From Halobaculum sp. MBLA0143 (GTDB lineage Archaea > Halobacteriota > Halobacteria > Halobacteriales > Haloferacaceae), in the NCBI RefSeq assembly GCF_041361465.1, contig NZ_JBGKAC010000001.1, forward strand, positions 124,001 through 188,000: 64,000 nucleotides of DNA, given 5' to 3'. Below the pieces are notes generated by a model that was not told the origin of the DNA, made no database searches, and worked only from the letters and a program-made list of their open reading frames with translations. Of this stretch, positions 1 to 8,903 are shown piece by piece (position 1 is the first letter of the stretch; each line of letters begins with the position of its first letter). A program made the position numbers and the translations under genes.

Positions 1-2
1 AG

Positions 3-1334
3 TACGACGACCTGATCGAGGAGATGTTGGAGGAGATGACGATCATCGAAGACGAGTCGGCCACCAGCGGGCCGGTCGCCCGGATCCGAAACTGGGGGCG
101 GACGGAGGTGTCCCGCCAGATGTACGAGAACATCCGGTACCGGCTCAACCGCGACATCGTCGGGTTCGGGCCGTTGGAGCCGATCATGCGGGACCCGGCC
201 AACGAGGACATTCACGTCATCGGTCCCAGCGAGTGTCACGTCGACCACGCCGTCTTCGGGATGCTGGAGACGACCGTCGACTTCGGCACCCCGAAGGAGT
301 TCGACAACTGGCTCCGGAACATGGGCGAGCGGATGGGCGACCCGGTGTCCGACTCGAACCCCATCGTGGACAGCACGCTGCCGGACGGCTCGCGTATCAA
401 CATCATCTACTCCGACGACGTGTCGGTGAAGGGGTCGTCGCTGACCATCCGGCAGAGCGAGGACACGCCGTTGTCGATCAACCAGATCACGAAGTGGGGG
501 ACGCTCTCGCCGAAGCTGGCGGCGTACCTCTGGCTGTGTCTGGAGAACGAACAGACCGTGTTCGTCGTCGGGGAGACGGCGTCGGGGAAGACGACGACAC
601 TGAACTCCTCGCTGTCGTTCATCCCACGGGACTCGAAGATCTACACCGCGGAAGACACCGCGGAGGTCGTCCCGCCACACAGCACCTGGCAGCAGTTGCT
701 CACCCGCGAGGACGGCGGGGAGGAGGAGGGGTCGGACGTGGACATGTTCGACTTGGTCGCGGCGGCGCTGCGGTCGCGCCCGGACTACATCATCGTGGGC
801 GAGGTGCGTGGCGCCGAGGGGCGGATGGCGTTCCAGGCCGCCCAGACGGGCCACCCCGTCATGCTCACCTTCCACGCGTCGGACATCGTCTCGATGATCC
901 AACGGTTCACCTCCGACCCGATCAACGTCCCGGAGACGTTCATGGGGATCGCGGACGTGGCGTTGTTCCAGAACCGTGTCAAGCAGGGCGACGACGTGCT
1001 CCGCCGGGTCACCTCCGTCCAGGAGATCGAGGGGTACTCCGACGAGATGGACGGGGTCGTCACCCGGCAGGTGTTCGACTGGGACCCGGTGGAAGACGAG
1101 ATCGTGTTCCGCGGCATGAACAACTCCTACGTCCTGGAAGAACAGATTGCGGCGCTGCTGGGGTACGCAGACACCCGCGACATCTACGACGACCTGGAGT
1201 TCCGGGCGGAGCTGATGGAACGGATGATCCAGGAGGGAATCTTGGAGTACCACGAGGTCAACGAGACGATCGAGGCGTTCCAACGGGACGGGGTGGAGGG
1301 GCTCCCGTTCGACATGCACAGGTCGACGAGGTAG
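3..1334 (+). CDS. Type II/IV secretion (archaeal pilus PilB/TadA-like) ATPase, 5' end outside window
   Basis: The reading frame is open to the left edge, so the N-terminus is missing. Counting from the first in-window ATG (base 24), a Walker A loop GETASGKT lies at residues 183-190, a Walker B/Glu motif [10 protein letters not shown] ends near 263, and a His box ([11 protein letters not shown]) follows near 276-286. These are hallmarks of the PilB/VirB11/ArlI secretion ATPases. They are hexameric cytoplasmic motors that drive assembly of type IV pilus-like filaments. The next gene begins 3 bases after the stop and encodes the matching membrane platform, so the two form an operon. No pilin gene follows. 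The family is clear; which filament it builds is not. Confidence 0.93.
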   Translation, partial: YDDLIEEMLEEMTIIEDESATSGPVARIRNWGRTEVSRQMYENIRYRLNRDIVGFGPLEPIMRDPANEDIHVIGPSECHVDHAVFGMLETTVDFGTPKEFDNWLRNMGERMGDPVSDSNPIVDSTLPDGSRINIIYSDDVSVKGSSLTIRQSEDTPLSINQITKWGTLSPKLAAYLWLCLENEQTVFVVGETASGKTTTLNSSLSFIPRDSKIYTAEDTAEVVPPHSTWQQLLTREDGGEEEGSDVDMFDLVAAALRSRPDYIIVGEVRGAEGRMAFQAAQTGHPVMLTFHASDIVSMIQRFTSDPINVPETFMGIADVALFQNRVKQGDDVLRRVTSVQEIEGYSDEMDGVVTRQVFDWDPVEDEIVFRGMNNSYVLEEQIAALLGYADTRDIYDDLEFRAELMERMIQEGILEYHEVNETIEAFQRDGVEGLPFDMHRSTR

Positions 1335-1337
1335 CCG

Positions 1338-3092
1338 ATGAGCGCCGAGGTGGGGACGGAGGAGGGTGGGAACTTCCTCCCGGACTCCGTCGGGGAGCTG
1401 TTGGAGGAGGTCGGCGAGGCGTACGACCAACTGGACATCCCGAAGCGACGGTACGTCGGCTACGTCCTCCTCCCGGCGGCGTTGTTCTTCCTCGTCAGTC
1501 TGATCGTCGCGGTCGTGACGGACCTGGCGGTGTTGATCCGACTCCCGGTCGCGGGGCTGGGGGGGTTGTTGTTCGTCGCGGCCGCGATCTACCCGAAGCT
1601 GTACCTCAACAGCCGGAAGGTGTCGATCGAGAACAAGCTCCACCTCGTGATGACCCACATGACCGTCCTGTCGACGACGAACATCGACCGGATGGAGGTG
1701 TTCCGGACGCTGGCGGACGAGGAGGAGTACGACGCGGCCGCAGACGAGATCAGGCAGGTCGTCCACCTGGTCGACACCTGGAACCAGTCGTTGGACGACG
1801 CGCTCCGACGCCGGGCCCAGCAGGTGCCCTCGGACAACCTCTCGGACTTCTTCGATCGGCTGGGCTACACCATCGGCGCCGGCCAGGAGCTGTCGGAGTT
1901 CCTCCTGTCCGAACAGGACGCCGTGATGCAGAACTACATCACCGTGTACGAGGGAGCCCTCGGCAACCTGGAGGTGATGAAGGACCTGTACATGTCGATG
2001 ATCCTGTCGATGACGTTCGCGTTGGTGTTCGCCATCGTCCTGCCGATCCTGACGGGGAACAACCCGACGCTGACGGTGTCGGCAGTGATCGTCCTGTTCA
2101 TGCTGGTCCAGCTGGGCTTCTACGTCGCGATCCGTGCGATGGCGCCGTACGACCCGCTGTGGTTCCACAGCGAGGAGGGGGCCCCGAACGACCAACTCCT
2201 GTACGGGAGCTTCGTCGTCGGCGTGTTGGCGACGTTCGCGGCCATCGCCTTCGTCGGGATGGGGGTGTTCGACATGGGGCCGGGGCTGCGTGGAATCCTG
2301 TTCTTCATGCAGGACATCCCGTTGCCGTTGTACATCGCGGTGCCGATCACCCCGATGGCCATCACCGGAATCGTCGTCCGGTTGGAGGAGAACCGGATCA
2401 AGTCCCGCGACGAGCAGTTCCCGTCGTTCATCCGGGCGCTGGGGGCCGCAGAGAGCGCCAAGCAGTCGACGACCGGCGACGTGTTGGAGACGCTCCACCA
2501 GAAGGACTTCGGGCCGTTGTCGGCGGCAGTCGTCCGGCTGTACCGCCGGCTCAACATCCGGATCGACTCCTCGGACGCCTGGTACACGTTCGCCTCCGAC
2601 ACCCGGTCGTACCTGATCCAGAAGTTCTCCGGCATGTACCTCCAGGGGCGCGCGATGGGCGGCGACCCCGGGCAGCTCGGGGAGCTGATCTCCGACAACA
2701 TGACGACCGTCTGTCAGCTCCGACAACAACGCGACCAGGCGACGCTCACGCTCGTCGGGCTGTTGTACGGGATCACGGCGGCGTCGTCGTTCGCCTTCTT
2801 CATCGGTCTCCAGATCGTCAACATCCTGGCGGACTTCTCCGAGCAGTTGAACATCTCCACGGTCGGGAGCGTCGGCCGGATCGTCTACGCCGGTGTGTAC
2901 AACATCCCGTTGATCGAGTTCCTGTTGCTGCTCGTGATCCTGTTCAACGCCGTGCTCTCCTCGGTGATGATCCGGACCATCGACGGCGGCAACAAGGCCA
3001 ACGCCTACCTCCACTTCGTCCTACTGACGTGGCTGGGGGCGGCGACCGCAATCGGCACGAAGGCGCTCGTGGCGGCCGTCCTGTCGATCTGA
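1338..3092 (+). CDS. Type II secretion F / PilC-TadC-like membrane platform protein
   Basis: The 584-residue protein has two T2SF-like cytoplasmic helical segments (roughly 80-210 and 355-465) alternating with hydrophobic helices near 38-80, 215-265, 285-350 and 475-580. This duplicated layout is usual for haloarchaeal PilC/ArlJ-type proteins. It would sit in the membrane and connect the upstream ATPase motor to the growing pilus. It starts with ATG 3 bases after the ATPase stop, a typical pilB-pilC pairing. The gene converges on serA with only 6 bases between the stops. Confidence 0.92.
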   Translation: MSAEVGTEEGGNFLPDSVGELLEEVGEAYDQLDIPKRRYVGYVLLPAALFFLVSLIVAVVTDLAVLIRLPVAGLGGLLFVAAAIYPKLYLNSRKVSIENKLHLVMTHMTVLSTTNIDRMEVFRTLADEEEYDAAADEIRQVVHLVDTWNQSLDDALRRRAQQVPSDNLSDFFDRLGYTIGAGQELSEFLLSEQDAVMQNYITVYEGALGNLEVMKDLYMSMILSMTFALVFAIVLPILTGNNPTLTVSAVIVLFMLVQLGFYVAIRAMAPYDPLWFHSEEGAPNDQLLYGSFVVGVLATFAAIAFVGMGVFDMGPGLRGILFFMQDIPLPLYIAVPITPMAITGIVVRLEENRIKSRDEQFPSFIRALGAAESAKQSTTGDVLETLHQKDFGPLSAAVVRLYRRLNIRIDSSDAWYTFASDTRSYLIQKFSGMYLQGRAMGGDPGQLGELISDNMTTVCQLRQQRDQATLTLVGLLYGITAASSFAFFIGLQIVNILADFSEQLNISTVGSVGRIVYAGVYNIPLIEFLLLLVILFNAVLSSVMIRTIDGGNKANAYLHFVLLTWLGAATAIGTKALVAAVLSI

Positions 3093-3098
3093 CGGAGT

Positions 3099-4694
3099 CT
3101 AACGACCCTCGCCTGTCTCCAGGGAGATCTGCGTCGCCTCGATCATCCGTTCGTCCGCGAGCAGCTCCTCCAAGACGGGTTCGGGCACCCGGTCGTCCAG
3201 GTTGTACACGGTGAGCGCCTCCCCGCCGCTGGTCTCCCGGGCGTTGAACATCCCGGCGATGTTGACGTCGGCCTCCCCGAGGACGCTCCCGACGAAGCCG
3301 ATCACGCCCGGCTGGTCGCGGTTCCGGGCAACGAGCGCCTGGCCGTACGGCCGAGCGTCGACGCGGTAGCCGTCGATCCTGACGATCCGCGGGTCGTCGT
3401 CCGCGAACAAGGTCCCACAGACGGCCAGCTCTCGGTCGCCGTCGCGGACGGTGACGGTGACGAGGCTCCGGAAGTCGTCGGACTGTCTGGTCTTGCTCTC
3501 CGTCACCTCGACGCCGCGGTCCTCGGCGATCCGCGGGGCGTTGACGGCGTTGACCTCGTACTCCAGCGAGCCGAACACGCCCCGGAGCGCGGAGGCGGTC
3601 ACCAGTTCCACGTCCTGGTCTGCGATCTCACCCTGGTAGTGGACCTCCACCTCGGCGATCCGTTCGTCCAGCAGTTGGACGGCGATCCGACCGGCCGTGT
3701 CCGCGATGTCGACGTACGGCCGGACGGCCGGGAACGCCGACTCGTCCAACGACGGCGCGTTGAGCGCGTTCACGACGGGCTCGTCGCGGAACGCCGAGAG
3801 GACCTGGCGTGCGGTGTCGACGGCGACGTTCTCCTGGGCGGCACGGGTGCTCGCCCCCAGGTGCGGCGTGACGACGATCTCCTCGTGCTCCAGCAACGGG
3901 GAGTCGGCCGGCAGCGGCTCGTCGGCGAACACGTCCAGGGCGGCCCCGCGGAGCGTGTCGTCCGCGACGGCCGCCGCGAGCGCCTCCTCGTCGACGATCC
4001 CGCCGCGGGCGCAGTTGACGAGGAAGCCGTCGCCCAACGCCGCCAGCTCCGACTCGCCGATCATCCCCTCCGTCTCCGGCAACAACGGGGTGTGGACCGT
4101 CGCCACGTCTGCCCGGGCGAGACAGTCGCTCAACTCCTGGACGAGTTCGGCGCCGAACTGCGCGGCGCGTTCCTCGCTGATGTACGGGTCGTGGACGATC
4201 AACTCCATCCCCAGCGCGTCGAGTCGCTTCGCCACCTCCTGGCCGACCCGACCGAGCCCGACGATCCCGAGGGTGGCGCCGTTGAGCTCCGTCCCGAGGT
4301 ACTCCGACTTGGCCCACTCCCCGTCGTGGAGCCGGCCGTGTGCCTGTGGAATCGACCGTGCTGCAGCGAACGTCATGGCGACAGTGTGTTCTGCGGCCGC
4401 CCGGACGTTCCCCTCCGGCGCGTTGGCGACGATCACCCCGTGGCGTGTCGCGGCGTCGATGTCGATGTTGTCGACGCCGATGCCGGCGCGCCCGACGATG
4501 ACAAGATCCTCGGCGGCCTCGAAGACGGCCTCGGAGACCTCCGTCCCCGACCGGACGATCATCGCGTCCGCGTCTGCCACCGCCGACAGCAGTGCCTCCC
4601 CCTCCAACTCGTACCCCGTAGTCACGTCGTGGTCGGCCCCTCGCAGCAGGTCCAAGCCGGCGTCGTCGACGGGGTCCGTGACGAGTACCTTCAC
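3099..4694 (-). CDS. serA: D-3-phosphoglycerate dehydrogenase
   Basis: It oxidises 3-phosphoglycerate to 3-phosphohydroxypyruvate, the first step of serine synthesis. From the GTG at 4694 the product is 531 residues, the usual long form. It shows an NAD-binding GxGxxG (GLGRVG, 146-151) and the catalytic Arg230 (NCARGG), Glu259 and His278 (TPHLGAST) of the D-2-hydroxyacid dehydrogenase family. A long C-terminal part carries an allosteric-substrate-binding domain and an ACT domain, probably for serine feedback. An upstream in-frame extension to 4811 is unlike the family and was rejected. serB, for the last step of the pathway, is divergent next door. Confidence 0.95.
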   Translation of the reverse strand: MKVLVTDPVDDAGLDLLRGADHDVTTGYELEGEALLSAVADADAMIVRSGTEVSEAVFEAAEDLVIVGRAGIGVDNIDIDAATRHGVIVANAPEGNVRAAAEHTVAMTFAAARSIPQAHGRLHDGEWAKSEYLGTELNGATLGIVGLGRVGQEVAKRLDALGMELIVHDPYISEERAAQFGAELVQELSDCLARADVATVHTPLLPETEGMIGESELAALGDGFLVNCARGGIVDEEALAAAVADDTLRGAALDVFADEPLPADSPLLEHEEIVVTPHLGASTRAAQENVAVDTARQVLSAFRDEPVVNALNAPSLDESAFPAVRPYVDIADTAGRIAVQLLDERIAEVEVHYQGEIADQDVELVTASALRGVFGSLEYEVNAVNAPRIAEDRGVEVTESKTRQSDDFRSLVTVTVRDGDRELAVCGTLFADDDPRIVRIDGYRVDARPYGQALVARNRDQPGVIGFVGSVLGEADVNIAGMFNARETSGGEALTVYNLDDRVPEPVLEELLADERMIEATQISLETGEGR

Positions 4695-4720
4695 GTACCC
4701 GTACGTCGCCGGGCGCCGCT

Positions 4721-4732
4721 GTAAGCCTTTCC
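4721..4732 (-). promoter_or_regulatory. Candidate serA promoter (BRE/TATA)
   Basis: Read on the minus strand, GGAAAGGCTTAC sits about 27 bases before the chosen GTG start of serA. This fits a purine-rich BRE followed by a weak TATA element of a leaderless haloarchaeal transcript. It also supports starting serA at 4694. Confidence 0.4.
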
Positions 4733-4811
4733 GCGGTGGGGATTCCTGCGGTCGGCGGACTGCCCGGAACAGCAGTGACGGGATGGTCCCGGACGCGGTG
4801 TTTGAGGGCAC

Positions 4812-4982
4812 AGACTAGATTCTACATAGCAATTAAAGCAAAAAGACAAACAGATTGAATAGCGCCGGCCTCGCCGGACGGCGAGTCAAATCTACGGGGT
4901 AACAATTGAACGACGGCCCACTCGGGTGGACTCTCTCGCGCCGACCAGTACAATTGAATCCTCGGGGGCCGGAGTGGCGGGC
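4812..4982. promoter_or_regulatory. AT-rich serA-serB divergent intergenic region with repeated CAATT elements
   Basis: This gap is far richer in A/T than its surroundings. CAATTAAA occurs at 4830-4837 and CAATTGAA at 4903-4910 and 4951-4958, the last two 48 bases apart. The 4951 copy lies 25-32 bases before the serB GTG, where a TATA box of a leaderless transcript would be. The other copies could be extra promoters or regulator sites; that part is inference. Confidence 0.4.
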
Positions 4983-5621
4983 GTGACACTGATCGCGTTC
5001 GACTTCGACGGCACGCTGTCGGACTCGGAGATGACCGTCCTGCTGGGCGAGCGGGCGGGCGTCGCCGACGAGATGGCACGGATCACGGAACGAGCGATGA
5101 ACGACGAGATCGGCTACGCGGAGAGTCTGCGCGACCGGGCGGACCTGCTCGCGGACCTGTCGGACGCGGAAGCGGCGGCCGCCTTCGACGAGGTTCGGCT
5201 CCGCCCCGGTGCCGGGGCAGTGATCGACGACCTCCGGGCGGCCGGCCACCACGTGGCGATCCTGACGGGTGGGTTCGACCGCGGCGTGGCGGCGGCGTTG
5301 TCGGCCGCCGACACCGCCGTCGACACGGTCGTCGCCAACGAGCTGCCGGTCGCGGACGAGGCGCTCACGGGTGAGGTGACGGGACCGTTGATCGAGGGGA
5401 CGAAAGACGACGCGCTGGCGTCGCTGGCGGCCGACCTCGGCACGACCGTAGACGAGGCGGTCGCGGTCGGCGACGGGGCCAACGACCTCCCGATGCTGGA
5501 GGTCGCCGGCCTCGCCGTCGGCTACGACCCGAAGCCCGCCGTCGCGCCGGCGTGCGACACCGTCGTCACCGATGTCGACGAGTTGGCCGCGACGCTCCGC
5601 GGCGAAGCCCTCTTCGAGTGA
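4983..5621 (+). CDS. serB: Phosphoserine phosphatase (HAD family)
   Basis: It hydrolyses phosphoserine to serine, the final step of the pathway begun by the divergent serA. From the GTG at 4983 the product is 212 residues. It starts with the HAD nucleophile motif DFDGTLSD (Asp7, Asp9). It continues with a Ser/Thr motif LTGGF, a Lys in the KDDALASL region and the acidic motif GDGANDLPML that binds Mg2+, which is typical of SerB. An upstream in-frame GTG at 4926 would add 19 residues that do not look like the family. The phosphoserine aminotransferase step is not encoded beside it. Confidence 0.92.
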   Translation: MTLIAFDFDGTLSDSEMTVLLGERAGVADEMARITERAMNDEIGYAESLRDRADLLADLSDAEAAAAFDEVRLRPGAGAVIDDLRAAGHHVAILTGGFDRGVAAALSAADTAVDTVVANELPVADEALTGEVTGPLIEGTKDDALASLAADLGTTVDEAVAVGDGANDLPMLEVAGLAVGYDPKPAVAPACDTVVTDVDELAATLRGEALFE

Positions 5622-6041
5622 GGTGTGAGCGCTGTACACGGAAGTAACAGTCGAGTTCGACGAAACTCTCGACACGTTGCGAGGGGTCGTGGGGTGTGCC
5701 GGCTGTGCTCACGCCCGCGGCGCCGGCCCCGTCCGTCGATTCCGTAGAGCACAGTCCGCGCTGGAGACAACGGCGACGGCGGTGATCCCGTCGTTGTCTG
5801 TCGACCCGCTGCCGACGTCGTGGTTGTCGTCACCGGTGTCGCGGCTGCCGTTATCGACGTCGTGGTCGTCGCTGCCGTTCTTCCGTTCGGTGTCACTCGC
5901 GACACACCGTTTCTCGATCCCGAGAACGGGGGAGTTAGTATCAAGTGTCTCCCCCGCACAGACTGGATCAGAGGCGACTCGCCGGCTCACGTTCCCCCGA
6001 GGCCGGCGGTCGCCCGCGCCGCGGTCGGACGCTCACACGCT
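5622..6041. other. Gap between serB and helicase with tandem-like repeats and a G/C hairpin
   Basis: There is no confident gene here. Bases 5815-5885 hold two imperfect copies of a unit starting CGACGTCGTGG. GGGGGAG at 5928-5934 pairs with CTCCCCC at 5949-5955 across a 14-base loop. A weak minus-strand reading frame is listed separately. Confidence 0.4.
5709..5990 (-). CDS. Possible small acidic protein, unknown
   Basis: This 93-residue frame starts with GTG 51 bases after the end of the helicase gene on the same strand. Its product is Asp/Asn/Gly/Ser-rich in the middle with two similar stretches (DDHDVDNGS and DDNHDVGSGS), reflecting the underlying DNA repeat. The acidic composition fits a haloarchaeal protein, but no domain is recognisable and the frame may be chance in repetitive DNA. 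Confidence 0.25.
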   Translation of the reverse strand: MSRRVASDPVCAGETLDTNSPVLGIEKRCVASDTERKNGSDDHDVDNGSRDTGDDNHDVGSGSTDNDGITAVAVVSSADCALRNRRTGPAPRA

Positions 6042-8078
6042 CTACAGCTCCTCGTCTGCGAGCTCCGCCTCGCCGACGATCTCGTAGGGGGTCTGCCCCG
6101 AGCGGATCCCCTCGAGCAGCCGGAAGGCGTCCCGGGGCGACAGGAAGTGTTCCGTCACCGCTCGCCCCAGCGGTGTCGGCTCCAGTCCGTCGATGAACTC
6201 CCACTCCAACAGCTTCCCCACGGCGTGTTTCGTCGGCACGTCCCCGACCATCCGGTCTGCGACGGCCTTCGCCCGTTCGCCGGCGACGGTGATGTTCGCC
6301 AGCGTCTCTTCTGCGGCAGCCGGCCCGTCGTACACGGTCTCGACGTTCTCCATCTCGCCTTTCAACAGCTTGAACGACACCTCGTCTTCCGTCATGTCCA
6401 TGGAGTTGTGGTAGACGCAGTCCGGCTCCACCAGGACGTACACGGTCCCTTGGTCGTGGTAGTCTGGACGACCGGCGCGACCGAGCATCTGTTCGAACTC
6501 CTGGACGGTGAGCCACTCGATCCCCATCGCCAGCGAGTCGAAGATCACCTGCGAGGCGGGGAAGTCGACACCGGCTGCCAACGCCGCCGTCGTGACGACC
6601 GCGGCGAGCTCCTGGTCGCCGAACTGTCGCTCCACCCGTTTGCGCTGTCCGTAGTCCAGTCCGGCGTGGTACGGCGCGGAGTCGTACTCCAGCTTCCGGC
6701 TGATCTCGTGACAGCGTCGCCTGGAGTTGGTGAACACGATGGTCTGGCCACGGTACCCCTTCGACGACTTCGAGTCGAACGCCCGCTCGACCAGTCGCTT
6801 CTCGATACGCACCTTCTCGCGGGCGTCCGCGAACGTGACGTGTCGCTCGATCGGGACGGGCCGTTCCTCGAACTCCACGAGGCGGGCGCGGAGTCGCTCG
6901 GCGAGCCACTCCGGGTTGCCGACGGTCGCAGAGAGGTAGATCCACTGGGCCGACTCCCCCCGAGCGGCACAGTAGTGTTTCAGCCGCGCGATGGTGCCGT
7001 CGAGCCGGTGGCCACGCCCCTCCTCTTTCAGCGTGTGGACCTCGTCGATGACGACCGTTCCGATCTCGCCGAGATCCTTCCCCGTCCGGAGGGCGTGGTC
7101 GATCCCCTCGTAGGTGCCGACGATCACGTCTGCGTCCGGGTCGAACCGTTGGCCGGAGTCGTTGATCCGGGAGGCGCCCACCCGGAGTGTCACGTCGACG
7201 GCGTCGCCGTACGCCTCTTCGAAGTCCTCGTGTTTCTGGTTGGCCAGCGCGACGAGTGGGACGAGAAAGAGGAGCTTCCCCTGGCCGTTGAGCGCTCGAT
7301 TCACCCCGGCGAGCTCCCCGACGAGCGTCTTCCCGGTCGCGGTCGCGGAGACGACGAGCTGGTCGTCGCCGTCGAACAGACCGTTGCGGACGGACAGCGA
7401 CTGCACCGGCAGCAGTTCGTCGAACCGGTCGGTCAGCCGTTGTTCCAGGGCAGGGTGGAGCGTCAGGTCCGCCGTCGCCACCGGCTCGACGTCCTCGACG
7501 GTCGCCGAGATCGTGTCGAACTTGGTCAGCTCCGGATCGAGATTACCCTGGAGGAGGTCGGTGATCCGGTCCAAGTCGCCGGTCTCGAACAGCAGTTCCT
7601 CCAGTCGGTCGGCGGCGTCGGCGGTGAACTCCCCCTTGTAGGCGAGCTCCCGGTCGAGCTCCTCGCGGGCGCAGTCCCGACAGATGTAGTCGCGGTCGGC
7701 CTTCACGGCCGTCTCGGAGGTGATGGGGGAGTAGCGCCCGGCGTTGGCGCAGTAGCGACAGGTCCGGACCTGGACGGCCTCCAGCTGGTACGCGTCCAGC
7801 ATCGCCGTGAGGCGGTCGCGGGCGGCCGAACTCGTCTGTTCGGAGATCCGGATCCGGGCGGCCGTCCGGACGAGTTCGACGAGCTGGTCCGGCTGCCGCG
7901 GCTCCTCCCCGGAGCCACGCTTCACCCGGAACCGTCGGGGACGCGGCCCGGCGTCCGTCTCCTTCAGCTCCAGGATACCACGGAGCCGCCGCTCCTCGTC
8001 GGCACGCACCACGACGAGGTAGTCGTCGTCGCGCTCGTGGAAGAACACCGTCTCGACCGCCGGCAGTTGTTCCGACAC
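6042..8078 (-). CDS. Archaea-specific superfamily II DEAD/DEAH helicase with zinc-ribbon N-terminus
   Basis: The 678-residue protein has an N-terminal region with a Cys4 zinc ribbon (Cys107, Cys110, Cys133, Cys136). A RecA-like helicase core follows: Walker A SATATGKT (244-251), DEVH (345-348), SAT (383-385), motif IV/V around TIVFTNS and TTAALAAGVDFP, and the motif VI arginines in QMLGRAGRP. A winged-helix-like C-terminal region completes it. The layout matches COG1202-type archaeal Ski2-like helicases, which act on nucleic acids with ATP; the exact substrate is unknown. It is monocistronic as far as can be seen, with its start 176 bases from the divergent response regulator. Confidence 0.88.
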   Translation of the reverse strand: MSEQLPAVETVFFHERDDDYLVVVRADEERRLRGILELKETDAGPRPRRFRVKRGSGEEPRQPDQLVELVRTAARIRISEQTSSAARDRLTAMLDAYQLEAVQVRTCRYCANAGRYSPITSETAVKADRDYICRDCAREELDRELAYKGEFTADAADRLEELLFETGDLDRITDLLQGNLDPELTKFDTISATVEDVEPVATADLTLHPALEQRLTDRFDELLPVQSLSVRNGLFDGDDQLVVSATATGKTLVGELAGVNRALNGQGKLLFLVPLVALANQKHEDFEEAYGDAVDVTLRVGASRINDSGQRFDPDADVIVGTYEGIDHALRTGKDLGEIGTVVIDEVHTLKEEGRGHRLDGTIARLKHYCAARGESAQWIYLSATVGNPEWLAERLRARLVEFEERPVPIERHVTFADAREKVRIEKRLVERAFDSKSSKGYRGQTIVFTNSRRRCHEISRKLEYDSAPYHAGLDYGQRKRVERQFGDQELAAVVTTAALAAGVDFPASQVIFDSLAMGIEWLTVQEFEQMLGRAGRPDYHDQGTVYVLVEPDCVYHNSMDMTEDEVSFKLLKGEMENVETVYDGPAAAEETLANITVAGERAKAVADRMVGDVPTKHAVGKLLEWEFIDGLEPTPLGRAVTEHFLSPRDAFRLLEGIRSGQTPYEIVGEAELADEEL

Positions 8079-8224
8079 GTCTTGACTCCGCTACGCGCAG
8101 CCGACACTTGATACGTTCGGGTCGCCGGTCTGGGTCGTCTGCCGGACGTTCCGCCCGACCGTGGCGTTCGTCTCGTCTCTCGAACTCGTCTCCCCGCCGT
8201 GGGAGCGGGAATCCGACGAAAAGG

Positions 8225-8231
8225 TGATTAC
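8225..8231 (+). promoter_or_regulatory. Candidate promoter of the HalX response regulator
   Basis: TGATTAC, preceded by the BRE-like CGAAAAGG, lies 24-30 bases before the ATG at 8255. This is the expected TATA position for a leaderless message. Confidence 0.4.
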
Positions 8232-8254
8232 GGGTCCACGACAACGGACCACAC

Positions 8255-8824
8255 ATGACGACGGGGGAGTCAGTGTCAGTGTTGGTCGTCGACGACGAGC
8301 GGGACGTCGCCCAGACGTACGCCGACCACTTGGCGACGGACCAGACGTTCTCGCCGACGGTCGCCGACAGCGGAGAGACCGCAGTCGAGACGATGGACGA
8401 CTCCGTCGACGTGGTGTTACTCGACCGACGGATGCCGGGCTTCTCCGGCGACGAGGTGTTGCGCCACTTCCGGGACGTGGGCTACGACTGTGCCGTCGGG
8501 ATGGTGACGGCCGTCAGCCCCGAGGCGGACGTGGTCGACCTCCCGTTCGACATGTACCTCGTGAAACCGGTCGGTCACGAGGAACTGCTCACTGCGGCAC
8601 ACACGCTCGCCCGGGTGTGCACCTACGAGGACGCCGTCCGGGAGGAGTTCACTCTCGCGCGCAAGTGTGCACTCCTGCGCGAACACCTCCCGGAGTCGGA
8701 GCTGGCGGAGTCGCCGGCGTACGAGCGTCTCCGCGAGCGCTACGAGTCGGTCGCCGACGAGACGGACGCCGTGCTCGCGGAGATGGACGTCGGGGAGATC
8801 AGACGGACGCTCGGACGGATTTGA
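8255..8824 (+). CDS. Response regulator with HalX domain
   Basis: The 189-residue protein starts with a receiver domain: acidic pocket Asp13/Asp14, phosphoacceptor Asp57 in VVLLDRRMPG, Thr85 and Lys104 (YLVKP). The C-terminal half is the alpha-helical HalX domain found mainly in haloarchaea. The domain has no known DNA-binding fold, so the output is probably protein-protein contact. No histidine kinase lies next to it, so it is an orphan regulator. It is divergent from the helicase gene and followed by a DUF6338-like membrane protein. Confidence 0.9.
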   Translation: MTTGESVSVLVVDDERDVAQTYADHLATDQTFSPTVADSGETAVETMDDSVDVVLLDRRMPGFSGDEVLRHFRDVGYDCAVGMVTAVSPEADVVDLPFDMYLVKPVGHEELLTAAHTLARVCTYEDAVREEFTLARKCALLREHLPESELAESPAYERLRERYESVADETDAVLAEMDVGEIRRTLGRI

Positions 8825-8844
8825 ATTCGTCAGGTCGGTGACTG

Positions 8845-8869
8845 TTCGTTGTATCTATTCATCAACGAA
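8845..8869. promoter_or_regulatory. Inverted repeat TTCGTTG-N11-CAACGAA enclosing a TATA-like core
   Basis: TTCGTTG (8845-8851) and CAACGAA (8863-8869) are perfect inverted copies around TATCTATTCAT. The enclosed TATCTATTC would serve as a TATA box for a transcript starting near 8880, just before the ATG at 8904. It may be an operator overlapping the promoter, or less likely a terminator hairpin of the response regulator gene. Confidence 0.4.
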
Positions 8870-8903
8870 ACAGTGATTGGTCACCAGCCTCCAACTGACC
8901 TTG

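Noticed and set aside
233-3214. 993-residue open frame across the pilus genes
   Set aside because: It is a shadow frame of two clear genes; its product is Arg/Gly/Pro-rich, unlike the acidic proteome.
5820-8111. Long plus-strand frame opposite the helicase
   Set aside because: Antisense shadow of a gene with all helicase motifs; high-GC codon bias keeps such frames open.
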